DNA of 64,000 bases from Pseudomonas fluorescens Q2-87 (GCF_000281895.1 NZ_CM001558.1:2484556-2548555); one strand, 5' to 3'. Counted from the first letter of the stretch, positions 52,489-62,003 are shown. Notes: generated by a model from the letters alone, not told the origin. Program-made: numbers and translations.

Positions 52489-52517
52489 TACATCGTATCC
52501 CTACATGCGATTAGTCA
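52487..52517. repeat. 31-bp shared regulatory motif, copy 2
   Basis: It begins with GATACATCGTATCCC and ends with GCGATTAGTCA, and lies 127 bases before the flavin hydroxylase start, overlapping the end of the Rieske gene by two bases. It is a probable LysR-type activation site for a second transcription unit. Confidence 0.7.
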
Positions 52518-52643
52518 AACGCCTGCTTTGCCGAGAAAGTGGGCACAACGCGGTAGCGAATGCGTGCAGAAGTACCCAGTGGCGAGGCCTCGAATCGCTC
52601 CTGCGGAGCCAGCGTGAATAACAAGAATAAGAGTGAGACAAGC

Positions 52644-53768
52644 ATGAACCCAGTGAAGAAGGTGCTTATTGTCGGCGGTGGTATCGGTGGTCTGTGTGCC
52701 GCAATCGCATTGCGCCGCCAGGGCATCGACGTCGAGCTTGTCGAACTCAAGGCGCAGTGGACCGTCTATGGCGTCGGCATCATCCAGCAGAGTAACGTCG
52801 TGCGTGAGATGGCCAAGCTGGGTGTGCTGGACGGCTACCTGGATGCCGCCTGCGCATTCGAGGATGTGACCATCTCCAACACCGCCGGGGAGCAACTGGC
52901 GCGCTTTCCAGGCCAGCGCCTGGCTGGCTCCGAGTATCCCGCCAACGTCGGCATCTCGCGTCTGGCCCTGCATCAAGTCCTCAGCGAAACCACGATTGCC
53001 CTGGGCGCCTCGATTCGCCTGGGCCTGAGCGTACAAACGCTGGAGCAGGCGGGCGAGGGCGTCGACGTGCTGTTCACCGATGGCAGTCGCGGCCGTTACG
53101 ACCTGGTCGTGGGGGCTGATGGCCTGTACTCCCATCTGCGCGATTTGTTGTTCGGCGAGCAATACCAGCCGCGATTCACCGGTCAATCGGTGTGGCGCTA
53201 CAACTTTCCACGTGCCCCTGGCATCGATCACCTGGCCACCTTCCAGGGACCCGCCGGCAATGCCGGGCTGGTGCCGCTGGGGCACGACCAGATGTACCTG
53301 TTCGTGACCTCCCATGAGCCCGGTAACCCGAGGATGGATGCCTGCACCCTGGCGTCTGAGATGCGCCAGCGCCTGAGCGGTTTCACCGGCCTGATTGGCG
53401 AACTGCGCGAGCAGATCAAAAACAACGACCTGGTCGTCTACAAGCCGCTGGAAGTGGTGTTCGTCAACGAGCCCTGGTACCGCGGTCGTGTCGTGCTGAT
53501 CGGCGATGCGGTGCACGCCACCACCCCGCACCTGGGGCAGGGCGCTGGCATGGCCATTGAAGACGCCGTCGTGCTGGGCGAGGAGCTGGTCGCCGGAGGC
53601 AGCGTCGAACAGCAGCTCGAACGCTTTATGGCGCGCCGTTATGAGCGCTGCAAATTCATCAGCGAAAGCTCGGTACTGGCCGGTGACAAGGAAATGGACC
53701 ACGACCGTAGCTTCGACCGGATCGGCCTGGTCAGGCGGATGCTCGAGGTCACGGCAGAGCCCATTTGA
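52644..53768 (+). CDS. FAD-dependent aromatic hydroxylase (p-hydroxybenzoate hydroxylase family)
   Basis: A 374-residue group A flavin monooxygenase. It has the dinucleotide motif VGGGIGGLCAAIAL, the DG motif VVGADGLYSHLRDL and the FAD ribose motif VVLIGDAVHATTPHLGQGAGMAIEDA. It hydroxylates an activated aromatic ring using NAD(P)H and O2. The start at 52644 (MNPVKKVLIVGG) is chosen because the FAD motif follows directly. AATAACAAGAATAA (52617-52630) upstream fits a Crc/Hfq site. It may prepare the substrate for the VOC dioxygenase. Confidence 0.87.
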   Translation: MNPVKKVLIVGGGIGGLCAAIALRRQGIDVELVELKAQWTVYGVGIIQQSNVVREMAKLGVLDGYLDAACAFEDVTISNTAGEQLARFPGQRLAGSEYPANVGISRLALHQVLSETTIALGASIRLGLSVQTLEQAGEGVDVLFTDGSRGRYDLVVGADGLYSHLRDLLFGEQYQPRFTGQSVWRYNFPRAPGIDHLATFQGPAGNAGLVPLGHDQMYLFVTSHEPGNPRMDACTLASEMRQRLSGFTGLIGELREQIKNNDLVVYKPLEVVFVNEPWYRGRVVLIGDAVHATTPHLGQGAGMAIEDAVVLGEELVAGGSVEQQLERFMARRYERCKFISESSVLAGDKEMDHDRSFDRIGLVRRMLEVTAEPI

Positions 53769-53894
53769 GGCGCAGGCAGGACTGATTTCGCTTTCCCAAG
53801 GATGTTCATGCCCGTGCAGGCCTGGCCTGGCTCTACGGCGGGCGCTGTTTACCAGAAGAGCTGACATACAACAACAATAAAGAGGGTTACTTCG

Positions 53895-55574
53895 ATGGCT
53901 ACTCGCAAGCTCGCTGCCTCGCGGCGCGTCCCCTTCACCCTGACCCTTGCGGCCAGCCTGGGGCTTGGCGCTTCGGCTGCCCAGGCGTTTCAGATCGATA
54001 CCGGCAGTCCGGATCTCAGCTTGCGTTGGGACAATACGCTCAAGTACAGCTCGGCCTGGCGCCTGAAGGACTCCAGCAGCAAGCTCAGCCAGGGGCAGAC
54101 GGCGCAGAACCAGAATGACGGCGATAACAACTTTGGAAAAGGGCTGATCTCCAATCGCCTGGACATTCTTTCCGAACTGGACATCGGCTATCACGACTTT
54201 GGCGCTCGCCTGAGCGGTGCGGCCTGGTATGACACCGTGTACCAGGACCGCAACGACAATAACGACGCAGCCAGTGCCAACCAGCGTTCGGTCGGCTTCG
54301 ACGAGTTCACCAGCGACACGCGTCACCTGCATGGCGGCGATGGCGAACTGCTGGATGCGTTTGTCTACTGGAACGGTGAACTGGCCGACCGTGCGATGTC
54401 AGTTCGTGCGGGGCGTCACGGTCTGATCTGGGGTGAGAGCCTGTTCTTTGGCGGCAACGGCATTGCCGGGGCCATGGCGCCGGTGGACGTGGTCAAGGCG
54501 CAATCGGTGCCCAACACCCAGTTCAAGGAAATCACCCGGCCGGTCAACCAGCTTTCGACCACTTACCAACTGACCGATGATATGTCATTGGGGGCCTTCT
54601 ACCAGTTGGAGTGGGAAGCTACCCGTTTACCCGGCGCCGGCAGCTACTTTTCCACCAGCGATACCATTGGCGAAGGCAATGAACGGCTGATCACTGGCGG
54701 GCCATTTCCGGATTTCCTAGGCGGTAATGCCAACAGCCCGGCGGCGTTTTTCCACGGCAAGGACAAGAAAGCCAGGAGCTCCGGCCAGGGCGGCCTGCAG
54801 CTCAAGTACAACACCGGGACGACGGATTACGGCCTGTACGCGCTCCAATATCACGAGAAAACGCCCTCGTTGTATTTGAAGCCGAATGCCACCGGACCGA
54901 ACTTCAGTACCGGGCAAATCGGCGAATATTCCTGGGTTTACCCGGAAGACATCCGTGTCCTGGGTGCCAGTTTCGCGACTTCCGTGGACGAGTACAGCTT
55001 TGCCGGTGAGGCGTCCATGCGCTGGAACATGCCGCTGGTGTCCAACGCCCAGACCGTCCTGCCGGGCGTCGACGCGGACAACAATGATGACGCTTTGTAC
55101 GCCGTTGGCCGGACGGCCCACGTCAACCTCAATGTCCTGGCATCGCTGGGCCCTTCCTTCGTCGCCAATGAAGCCAGCCTGGTAGGGGAAGTCGCCTGGA
55201 ATCGCCTGCTGGCAGTGACCAAAAATCGCGCCGCTCTCGACCCTAACGCCACCGATGACGGCCTGGGCTTGAAGCTGGTGTACACGCCCACCTATCGCCA
55301 GTTCTTCCCTGGCGTGGATCTCAGCGTTCCGGTGGGCATCAGCTATTTCCCCATGGGCAAGTCGGCGGTGATCAGCGGGTTCGGCCCCGATAGAGGAGGG
55401 GACATGAACATCGGCGTCTCCGCCACGTACCTGGACCAAGTGACCGTGGGACTGACCTACACCCACTTCTATGGTCCCGAGGACACCAGCCTCAACGCCG
55501 CCAACCAGTTCAACTTCAAGCAGTCGCTGAAAGACCGGGATTACCTGGCTTTCTCCGTCAAGTCCACGTTCTAA
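53895..55574 (+). CDS. DUF1302 outer-membrane-type protein
   Basis: A 559-residue DUF1302 protein. It has a signal peptide ending near AAQA-FQ, then FQIDTGSPDLSLRWDNTLKYS, GRHGLIWGESLFFGGNGIAGAMAPVDVVKA and a C-terminal phenylalanine (SVKSTF) as in beta-barrel outer-membrane proteins. It always occurs with DUF1329, YCF48 and RND genes and is thought to help move hydrophobic or aromatic compounds through the envelope. AACAACAATAA (53870-53880) precedes the start. Confidence 0.9.
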   Translation: MATRKLAASRRVPFTLTLAASLGLGASAAQAFQIDTGSPDLSLRWDNTLKYSSAWRLKDSSSKLSQGQTAQNQNDGDNNFGKGLISNRLDILSELDIGYHDFGARLSGAAWYDTVYQDRNDNNDAASANQRSVGFDEFTSDTRHLHGGDGELLDAFVYWNGELADRAMSVRAGRHGLIWGESLFFGGNGIAGAMAPVDVVKAQSVPNTQFKEITRPVNQLSTTYQLTDDMSLGAFYQLEWEATRLPGAGSYFSTSDTIGEGNERLITGGPFPDFLGGNANSPAAFFHGKDKKARSSGQGGLQLKYNTGTTDYGLYALQYHEKTPSLYLKPNATGPNFSTGQIGEYSWVYPEDIRVLGASFATSVDEYSFAGEASMRWNMPLVSNAQTVLPGVDADNNDDALYAVGRTAHVNLNVLASLGPSFVANEASLVGEVAWNRLLAVTKNRAALDPNATDDGLGLKLVYTPTYRQFFPGVDLSVPVGISYFPMGKSAVISGFGPDRGGDMNIGVSATYLDQVTVGLTYTHFYGPEDTSLNAANQFNFKQSLKDRDYLAFSVKSTF

Positions 55575-55586
55575 GAGGATTCGCGC

Positions 55587-56951
55587 ATGACCATTCAGTT
55601 CACTCTAAAGGCCTTGTGCTTAACCCTGCTGGCCGCCGCCGCGCCGATGGCCCTGGCCGCCAGCGCCGAACAAGCGGCCGCGCTGGGCAAGACCTTGACG
55701 CCCTTCGGCGCGGAGAAGGCGGGCAATGCCGACGGCAGCATTCCGGCTTGGGACGGTGGCTACACCAAGGCCGATCCAGGCTACGTCCCGGGCGGCAAGC
55801 GTGGCGATCCGTTTGCCGCGGACAAGCCGTTGTATAGCATCACCGCCCAGAACCTGGCCAAGTACGCCGACAAGCTCAGCGACGGCACCAAGGAGCTGTT
55901 CAAGCGTTTCCCGGAGACCTACCGCATCGATGTCTATCCGACCCGGCGCACGGCGGCCGCACCGCAGTGGGTCTATGACAATACGCTCAAGAATGCGACC
56001 CGCGCCAAACTGGTCAACAGCAGCGCCGGCCTGATCCCCGACGGGGCCTATGGCGGGATCCCGTTTCCGATTCCACAGAACGGTACCGAAGCCATTTGGA
56101 ACCACTTGCTGAACTGGCGCGGCACCTCGGTGGCGGCGCATTTTCGCCACTATCTGATGACGGCCGACGGCAACCAGGTGATGACCAGCGACGGCCTGTT
56201 GACCCAGGAGATGCCCTACTACTTCGAGGAGGGCGGCCCTGAAAACTACTCGGGCGACTACTGGCAGGTGCACTTTGTCAATTCCGGCCCGGCGATTCGT
56301 GCCGGCGAGCAGATCCTGGGCCGTGAGAACATCAACGGTGACAAATCCCAGGCCCACGTCTATTTGAGCGGCCAGCGCCGGGTGCGCACGCTGCCCAACG
56401 CTTGCTGCGATACCCCTACGCCGTCCACTGCCGGGGTCATGTCCTTCGACGAACTGTTCGTGTGGCAGGGACGTACGGACCGGTTCGACTGGAAACTGGT
56501 GGGCAAGCAGGAAATGTATGTTCCCTACAACACCAACAAGGTGCAGGCGGCCGCTCAGCCGCAAGACCTGTTCGCCAAGCACCATCTGAATCCTGACTAC
56601 GTGCGATGGGAGTTGCACCGCGTCTGGGTAGTCGAGTCGACGTTGGCCGCCGGCAAGCGTCACCAGTTGCCCAAAGGCCGCTACTACCTCGACGAAGACA
56701 CGTGGCAAGCCCTGCTCGGCGACCGCTGGGACGCCAGCGGCCAACTGGCCAAGACCCTCTGGTCCCTGCCTTCCGTATTGCCCGACCTGCCAGGCCTGGT
56801 GCAGCTGTCGGCCGGTTTTTATGACCTGACTTCGGGGGCATGGTTTATCCAGAACGTCTACGCCGGATTGCCGGACCAGTATCACGCGGTCGATCGCTAC
56901 AAGGCCTCCGAGTTCTCGCCAGCGGCGATGGCCGGGCGCGGCGTGCGTTGA
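55587..56951 (+). CDS. DUF1329 periplasmic/outer-membrane lipoprotein-like protein
   Basis: A 454-residue DUF1329 protein with a signal peptide (LLAAAAPMALAA). Characteristic segments are LTPFGAEKAGNADGSIPAWDGG, GIPFPIPQNGTEAIWNHLLNWRG and YLSGQRRVRTLPNACCDTPTP. The fold is LolA/LolB-like, which suggests binding of a lipophilic molecule in the periplasm. It starts 12 bases after the DUF1302 gene. A perfect 11-bp hairpin follows its stop. Confidence 0.9.
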   Translation: MTIQFTLKALCLTLLAAAAPMALAASAEQAAALGKTLTPFGAEKAGNADGSIPAWDGGYTKADPGYVPGGKRGDPFAADKPLYSITAQNLAKYADKLSDGTKELFKRFPETYRIDVYPTRRTAAAPQWVYDNTLKNATRAKLVNSSAGLIPDGAYGGIPFPIPQNGTEAIWNHLLNWRGTSVAAHFRHYLMTADGNQVMTSDGLLTQEMPYYFEEGGPENYSGDYWQVHFVNSGPAIRAGEQILGRENINGDKSQAHVYLSGQRRVRTLPNACCDTPTPSTAGVMSFDELFVWQGRTDRFDWKLVGKQEMYVPYNTNKVQAAAQPQDLFAKHHLNPDYVRWELHRVWVVESTLAAGKRHQLPKGRYYLDEDTWQALLGDRWDASGQLAKTLWSLPSVLPDLPGLVQLSAGFYDLTSGAWFIQNVYAGLPDQYHAVDRYKASEFSPAAMAGRGVR

Positions 56952-56967
56952 GTCTGAGCTGAGCGTG

Positions 56968-56993
56968 AAGGGCAGGCCTGTTGGCCTGCCCTT
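56968..56993 (+). terminator. Strong intercistronic hairpin between DUF1329 and YCF48 genes
   Basis: AAGGGCAGGCC (56968-56978), loop TGTT, GGCCTGCCCTT (56983-56993) is a perfect 11-bp stem. It is followed by GGGG, not a T-run, and the next gene starts 30 bases later, so partial termination or mRNA processing/stabilisation is more likely than full termination. Confidence 0.6.
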
Positions 56994-57022
56994 GGGGTGC
57001 GAGTGTTTTTCCGAGGTGGGTT

Positions 57023-58126
57023 ATGAACAGAATCAGTCAGGCGGGCGCTTTGCTCTTGGCCTTGTATTTGCCCTTCGCCACGAGCGAGTGCCTGGCAGGG
57101 GCAAACACCGTGGGCGCGCCGCTGAACACCCCGGCCATGGTGGTGCCGGCTGCGCAGAAGAGCGTATTACTCGATCTGGCGCGGGCCGGCACACGTGTGG
57201 TGGCCGTAGGCGAGCGTGGCCTGGTGCTGCTTTCCGATGACAACGGGCAAAGCTGGCGTCAGGCATCGGTGCCGGTATCGGTCAGCCTGACGGCGGTGCA
57301 GTTCGTTGACGCGCAAAAGGGATGGGCTGTCGGTCACTCCGGTGTGGTATTGGCCACTCGCGATGGTGGCGAGCACTGGACGCTGCAACTCGACGGTGTA
57401 CGCGCGGCACAGCTTGAACTGGATGCAGCCAGGGCCGACCAGGCCACGGCGGCCAACCCGGATGACGCATTGGCACGTGTACAAACGGCCGAACGGGTCG
57501 TCGCCGAGGGCGCGGACAAGCCCTTTCTGGCACTGGACTTCATTGATGCACAACACGGGCTGATCGTGGGGGCCTACGGGCTGGCGCTGTGGACCGCCGA
57601 TGGCGGTGCGACCTGGCAATCGCGGATGGGTCACATCGCCAACCCGAACGGGATGCACCTGTACGCCATCAGTCACCAGGGGACACGTTGGTTCCTCGCT
57701 GGCGAGCAGGGTTACCTGGCGCGCTCGGATGACGACGCGGTTTCGTTCAGTCAGTTGCAAAGCCCTTACGAAGGCAGTTTCTTCACCCTGCAAACCCGCG
57801 CCGATGGCGCCCTGTTGGCGGGCGGCCTGAGGGGCAACGCTTTTATCTCCAAGGATGGTGGCGACAGCTTCCAACGCCTGTCAGTCCTCATGCCGATTTC
57901 ATTCAACGATGCCACCCGCCTGGCCGACGGCGAGGTGCTGCTGGTCAACCAAAGCGGTGCGCTGTTTCGCAACGGCGAACAGACCGGGGAGGCGCTGCTG
58001 CCACTCGGTGAGCCCTTGGGCAAGCCTGTTTCAAGTCTGATCGAGGCAGCCGATGGCAGCCTGATCGTCGCCGGTTTCACTGGGCTGCAGCGTATTGCGC
58101 AGCCATCCACTGCCGCTTCGGAGTGA
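57023..58126 (+). CDS. YCF48-type beta-propeller (BNR repeat) exported protein
   Basis: A 367-residue protein with a signal peptide (LLLALYLPFATSECLAG). Repeated BNR/YCF48 units include VGERGLVLLSDDNGQSWRQ, VGHSGVVLATRDGGEHWTLQ and VGAYGLALWTADGGATWQSR. It is the periplasmic partner of the downstream RND protein in this cassette. GAGG lies upstream of the start at 57023, and it ends four bases before the RND gene. Confidence 0.88.
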   Translation: MNRISQAGALLLALYLPFATSECLAGANTVGAPLNTPAMVVPAAQKSVLLDLARAGTRVVAVGERGLVLLSDDNGQSWRQASVPVSVSLTAVQFVDAQKGWAVGHSGVVLATRDGGEHWTLQLDGVRAAQLELDAARADQATAANPDDALARVQTAERVVAEGADKPFLALDFIDAQHGLIVGAYGLALWTADGGATWQSRMGHIANPNGMHLYAISHQGTRWFLAGEQGYLARSDDDAVSFSQLQSPYEGSFFTLQTRADGALLAGGLRGNAFISKDGGDSFQRLSVLMPISFNDATRLADGEVLLVNQSGALFRNGEQTGEALLPLGEPLGKPVSSLIEAADGSLIVAGFTGLQRIAQPSTAASE

Positions 58127-58130
58127 GATC

Positions 58131-60665
58131 ATGACGTCCCCTAGCCATTTCACCCCGTCTCCTGCGAATGCCTTCGATGACTTTGATCCGCGTTCCGGCT
58201 CGGTACTCGAGCGGGCCCTGTTCAACCATCGCCTGTGGGTGTTGCTGCTATGCCTGGCGACCACGTTGGTGCTCGGCTGGCAGTCCAGTCGCGTCGAGCT
58301 GAACGCCAGCTTCGAAAAAATGATCCCTACCCAGCATCCCTACATCGCCAACTACCTGGAGCACCAGCAGCAGTTGAGCGGGCTGGGTAACGCGGTGCGC
58401 ATCGCCGTGGTCAACAAGCGGGGCGATAACTACGACAGCGCCTACCTCAAGACCTTGCAAGCGTTGAGTGACAAGATCTATCTGCTGCCCGGCGTCGACC
58501 GGGCTTACATGAAATCCCTATGGACGCCGGCCACGCGCTGGGTGGCGGTGACCGAAGCGGGCCTGGACGGCGGGCCGGTCATTCCCGACAACTACGATGG
58601 CGGTGCCGACAGCCTCGTGGCCTTGCGGCGCAATGTGCAACTGTCCAACGAAATCGGTCAGTTGGTGGCGTTCGACCAAGCCTCGAGCATCATCCATGTT
58701 CCGTTGTTGCAGCGGACCCCTGACGGGCAGTTGTTGGATTACACCAAGCTGTCGCAACAATTGGAGTCGCTGCGCAGCCAATACCAGAGCGACAGCGTCG
58801 ACATTCGCATCACCGGTTTCGCCAAGAAAATCGGTGACCTGATCGCCGGCCTGCGGCAGATCCTGATGTTCTTTGCCGTGGCCATCCTGATCACCGCCGT
58901 GGTGCTCTACTGGTACACCCGCTGCATACGCAGCACGTTGCTGGTGGTGTTCTGCTCGCTGGTGGCGGTGGTCTGGCAGCTTGGCCTGCTGCCGCTGTTG
59001 GGCTATCAACTGGACCCTTATTCGGTGCTGGTGCCGTTCCTGGTGTTTGCAATTGGCATGAGCCATGGCGCCCAGAAGATGAACGGCATCATGCAGGACA
59101 TCGGTCGTGGCATGCACCGTGTGGTCGCCGCGCGCTTCACCTTCCGCCGCCTGTTTCTCGCCGGCCTCACCGCATTGCTCTGCGACGCCGTGGGCTTTGC
59201 GGTGCTGATGATCATCAAGATCCAGGTGATCCAGGACCTGGCGATGATCGCCAGTATCGGCGTGGCCGTGCTGATTTTCACCAATCTGATCCTGCTGCCA
59301 GTGCTGCTTTCCTATGTGGGGGTCAGCCGCCACGCTGCGCGGCTGAGTCTGAAAAGCGAACACGCCGAACAAGCCGGCCAGAATCGCCACGGGTTCTGGC
59401 GTTTCCTCGATCTGTTCACCCAGCGTCGCTGGGCGGCGTTGTGCATCGCCCTGAGCCTGGCACTGGCGACGGCCGGCTTCGTGGTCAGCCTGCAATTGAA
59501 AGTCGGCGATCTGGACGCCGGCGCCCCCGAGCTGCGGGCCGACTCACGCTACAACCAGGATGACGCGTTTCTGACCCAACATTACGGCGCCAGCAGCGAC
59601 CTGTTCGCGGTCATGATCAAGACGCCGGCCAGCGCCTGTTCGCGCTACGACATCCTGAGCAAGGTCGATGCCCTCGACTGGCAACTGCGCACCTTGCCAG
59701 GGGTGGATTCGACCAATTCGCTGGCGCTGCTCAACCGGCGGATGCTGGTCGGCCTGAGCGAAGGCAGCCCGAAGTGGTACGAACTGCAAAACAACCAGGC
59801 GATGCTCAACATGGTCACCGCCGGGGCGCCGCGTGGGCTGTACAACGAAGACTGCAGCCTGCTGACGCTCTATGCCTACCTCTCCGACCACAAGGCGCAA
59901 ACCCTGACTCGCCTGGTGGATCACGTCGAGCAATTCGCTGCAAAAAACAATACCGACGAGGTGCAATTCCTCCTCGCCGCTGGCAATGCCGGGATCGAGG
60001 CGGCGACCAATATCGTGGTCAAGCAGGCCAATCGCGAAATGCTGTTCTGGGTCTACGGCGCCGTAATCCTGCTGTGCCTGATCACGTTCCGTTCCTGGCG
60101 CGCCACGATTTGCGCGGTGATTCCGCTGATGCTCACCTCGATTCTCTGTGAAGCGCTGATGGTCTGGCTGAACATCGGCGTCAAGGTCGCGACCCTGCCG
60201 GTGATCGCCCTGGGCGTGGGCATCGGCGTCGATTACGCGCTGTACGTGATGAGCATCCTGCTCGGCCATATGCGCCAGGGCACGAGCCTGTCGCAGGCGT
60301 ATTACCGGGCACTGCTGTCCACCGGCAAGGTGGTGATGCTGACCGGTGTGACCCTGGCCATCGGCGTCGCCACCTGGATGTTTTCGCCGATCAAGTTCCA
60401 GGCCGACATGGGCGTGCTGCTGGCCTTCATGTTCGTCTGGAACATGGTCGGTGCGCTGGTCTTGCTGCCGGCCCTGGCTCACTTCCTCTTGCCGAGCAAG
60501 CGCGTCAGTAGGGGGCAGACCGAGTCTGGCCCCCTTGATGAGGCCCACCGCCCAGTGGCTGTGCCGCAGGCGAACGCCACGGTCGAGGCGGCCAAAGTGC
60601 CGCGCCTGCAAAGCAAGAAGACTTCCGGTCACGATCAAACAGCGGCTAATCCAGTCGCGCCATAA
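58131..60665 (+). CDS. RND/MMPL-family transporter
   Basis: An 844-residue inner-membrane RND protein with two repeated halves, each with a large periplasmic loop and six predicted helices. MMPL/sterol-sensing segments include LVPFLVFAIGMSHGAQKMNGI and LPVIALGVGIGVDYALYVMSILLGHM. It is the energy-coupled member of the DUF1302-DUF1329-YCF48 cassette and probably moves an aromatic or lipophilic compound across the envelope. The direction of transport is not known. GGAG precedes the start at 58131. Confidence 0.9.
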   Translation: MTSPSHFTPSPANAFDDFDPRSGSVLERALFNHRLWVLLLCLATTLVLGWQSSRVELNASFEKMIPTQHPYIANYLEHQQQLSGLGNAVRIAVVNKRGDNYDSAYLKTLQALSDKIYLLPGVDRAYMKSLWTPATRWVAVTEAGLDGGPVIPDNYDGGADSLVALRRNVQLSNEIGQLVAFDQASSIIHVPLLQRTPDGQLLDYTKLSQQLESLRSQYQSDSVDIRITGFAKKIGDLIAGLRQILMFFAVAILITAVVLYWYTRCIRSTLLVVFCSLVAVVWQLGLLPLLGYQLDPYSVLVPFLVFAIGMSHGAQKMNGIMQDIGRGMHRVVAARFTFRRLFLAGLTALLCDAVGFAVLMIIKIQVIQDLAMIASIGVAVLIFTNLILLPVLLSYVGVSRHAARLSLKSEHAEQAGQNRHGFWRFLDLFTQRRWAALCIALSLALATAGFVVSLQLKVGDLDAGAPELRADSRYNQDDAFLTQHYGASSDLFAVMIKTPASACSRYDILSKVDALDWQLRTLPGVDSTNSLALLNRRMLVGLSEGSPKWYELQNNQAMLNMVTAGAPRGLYNEDCSLLTLYAYLSDHKAQTLTRLVDHVEQFAAKNNTDEVQFLLAAGNAGIEAATNIVVKQANREMLFWVYGAVILLCLITFRSWRATICAVIPLMLTSILCEALMVWLNIGVKVATLPVIALGVGIGVDYALYVMSILLGHMRQGTSLSQAYYRALLSTGKVVMLTGVTLAIGVATWMFSPIKFQADMGVLLAFMFVWNMVGALVLLPALAHFLLPSKRVSRGQTESGPLDEAHRPVAVPQANATVEAAKVPRLQSKKTSGHDQTAANPVAP

Positions 60666-60682
60666 CAAGAAAGGACTTAGCC

Positions 60683-60799
60683 ATGCCTCGTCTGTATCTG
60701 TTCCAGCAGCCTCTCTGGCTTGACCTCATCGCCGGCCTGGGCGCCTTCGGTATGGCGTTCTGCGCGGCCCACCCGTCGGAGGTGCACCATGAGCGTTGA
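60683..60799 (+). CDS. Small hydrophobic protein (38 residues)
   Basis: The frame reads MPRLYLFQQPLWLDLIAGLG, then AFGMAFCAAHPSEVHHER. AAGGA lies seven bases before the start, and the end overlaps the MFS start, so translation and coupling are likely. The hydrophobic middle could form a short membrane helix. No family was recognised; it may be a real microprotein or a decayed gene end. Confidence 0.5.
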   Translation: MPRLYLFQQPLWLDLIAGLGAFGMAFCAAHPSEVHHER

Positions 60800-62003
60800 G
60801 CGTCAGGCGGGCTTGCCGCAGTCGTTTTTATTGTTGCTCGGCAGTTGCTTGCCGGTGCTGGGTGCAGTGCTGCTCGCACCCGTGCTGCCGCGTATGCAGG
60901 AGCACTTCGCCCAGACACCGGGCGTGGCGGTGCTGGTGCCGATTGCCCTGACGCTACCGGCGCTGATGATTGCTTTGCTGGCGCCCTTCGCCGGGATCAT
61001 CGCCGACCGGCTCGGGCGCAAGCCGTTGCTGATCGGGGCCATGTTTCTCTACACCCTCTGCGGCGTGTTGCCGCTCTGGCTGGAGTCGCTGCCGGTCATC
61101 GTGATCAGCCGCGCCGGCATCGGTTTGGCCGAGGCGGCGATCATGACCTGCTGCACCACGATGATGGGTGACTACTACAGCGGCGCGCGGCGTGAACGCA
61201 TGTTCGCGTTGCAGATGGTTGCCACCTCATTGTCGGCGGCGATTTTCATCGCCATCGGTGGCGTGCTCGGCGAGCACGGCTGGCGCACACCGTTTGCCTT
61301 GTATGGGCTAGGGCTGGTGTTCCTGCCGCTGATGGCCTGGCTGCTGTGGGAGCCGCGCGCGCAGGTTGTAACAGCAACAACCGCGGTGGGCAGGGCCTTT
61401 CCCTGGCGCGCCCTGGCACCCTTGTACCTGCTGTCATGCCTGGCTGGCTTGAGCCTGTTCATCGTGCCGGTACAAGTCGGTTACCTGCTTAACCTGTTGC
61501 ACATCGACGGATCCCAGCAGATCGGCATGACCATGGGCGCCAGTCAGCTCGGTGTGCTTGCGGGGGCGCTGGGTTTTCGCCTGATCAGTGGCGTGCCGCC
61601 TTACCGGAAAATGTTCCTGGCCTTTGTCACGGCGGGGATTGGCGGCGCACTCCTGGCAATCGCCCAGAGTCATGGCGTGGTAGTGGTCGCCGTGCTGATC
61701 AACGGCTTGGGCATCGGGTTGATGATGCCGACCCTGATCACTTGGATCATGGCCCATGTCGACTTTCCTCAGCGCGGCCGCGCCGCCGGTGGTTTCACGG
61801 CGATGTTCTTCGCCGGCGAGTTCATCAGTCCGCTGGTCGTGCTGGCTATCACCGGCGCAGCGGGCGGCGCTTTGCCGATCGCGCTGGGGATTGTGGCAGC
61901 TGCCCAGCTCTTGATGGCCCTGGCCTGCCTTCGACTGCGCGGCAACGGAGTGGTTTTTCCGACAATTGTGGGCCAGGCGCAAAACGGCGTTTCACCAAAA
62001 TAA
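60789..62003 (+). CDS. Major facilitator superfamily transporter (aromatic acid type)
   Basis: A 404-residue, 12-helix MFS protein. Motif A is in PFAGIIADRLGRKPLLIG, and the N-terminal PVLGAVLLAPVLPRMQEHF and SRAGIGLAEAAIMTCCTTMMGDYY are typical. In this setting it probably imports the aromatic substrate. The start at 60789 has GGAGG six bases upstream and overlaps the 38-residue gene. It is followed after 19 bases by the VanA-like gene. Confidence 0.87.
   Translation: MSVERQAGLPQSFLLLLGSCLPVLGAVLLAPVLPRMQEHFAQTPGVAVLVPIALTLPALMIALLAPFAGIIADRLGRKPLLIGAMFLYTLCGVLPLWLESLPVIVISRAGIGLAEAAIMTCCTTMMGDYYSGARRERMFALQMVATSLSAAIFIAIGGVLGEHGWRTPFALYGLGLVFLPLMAWLLWEPRAQVVTATTAVGRAFPWRALAPLYLLSCLAGLSLFIVPVQVGYLLNLLHIDGSQQIGMTMGASQLGVLAGALGFRLISGVPPYRKMFLAFVTAGIGGALLAIAQSHGVVVVAVLINGLGIGLMMPTLITWIMAHVDFPQRGRAAGGFTAMFFAGEFISPLVVLAITGAAGGALPIALGIVAAAQLLMALACLRLRGNGVVFPTIVGQAQNGVSPK

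Noticed and set aside
52515..54332. 605-codon minus-strand open frame
   Set aside because: Antisense to the flavin hydroxylase and DUF1302 genes, without recognisable domains; a shadow frame.
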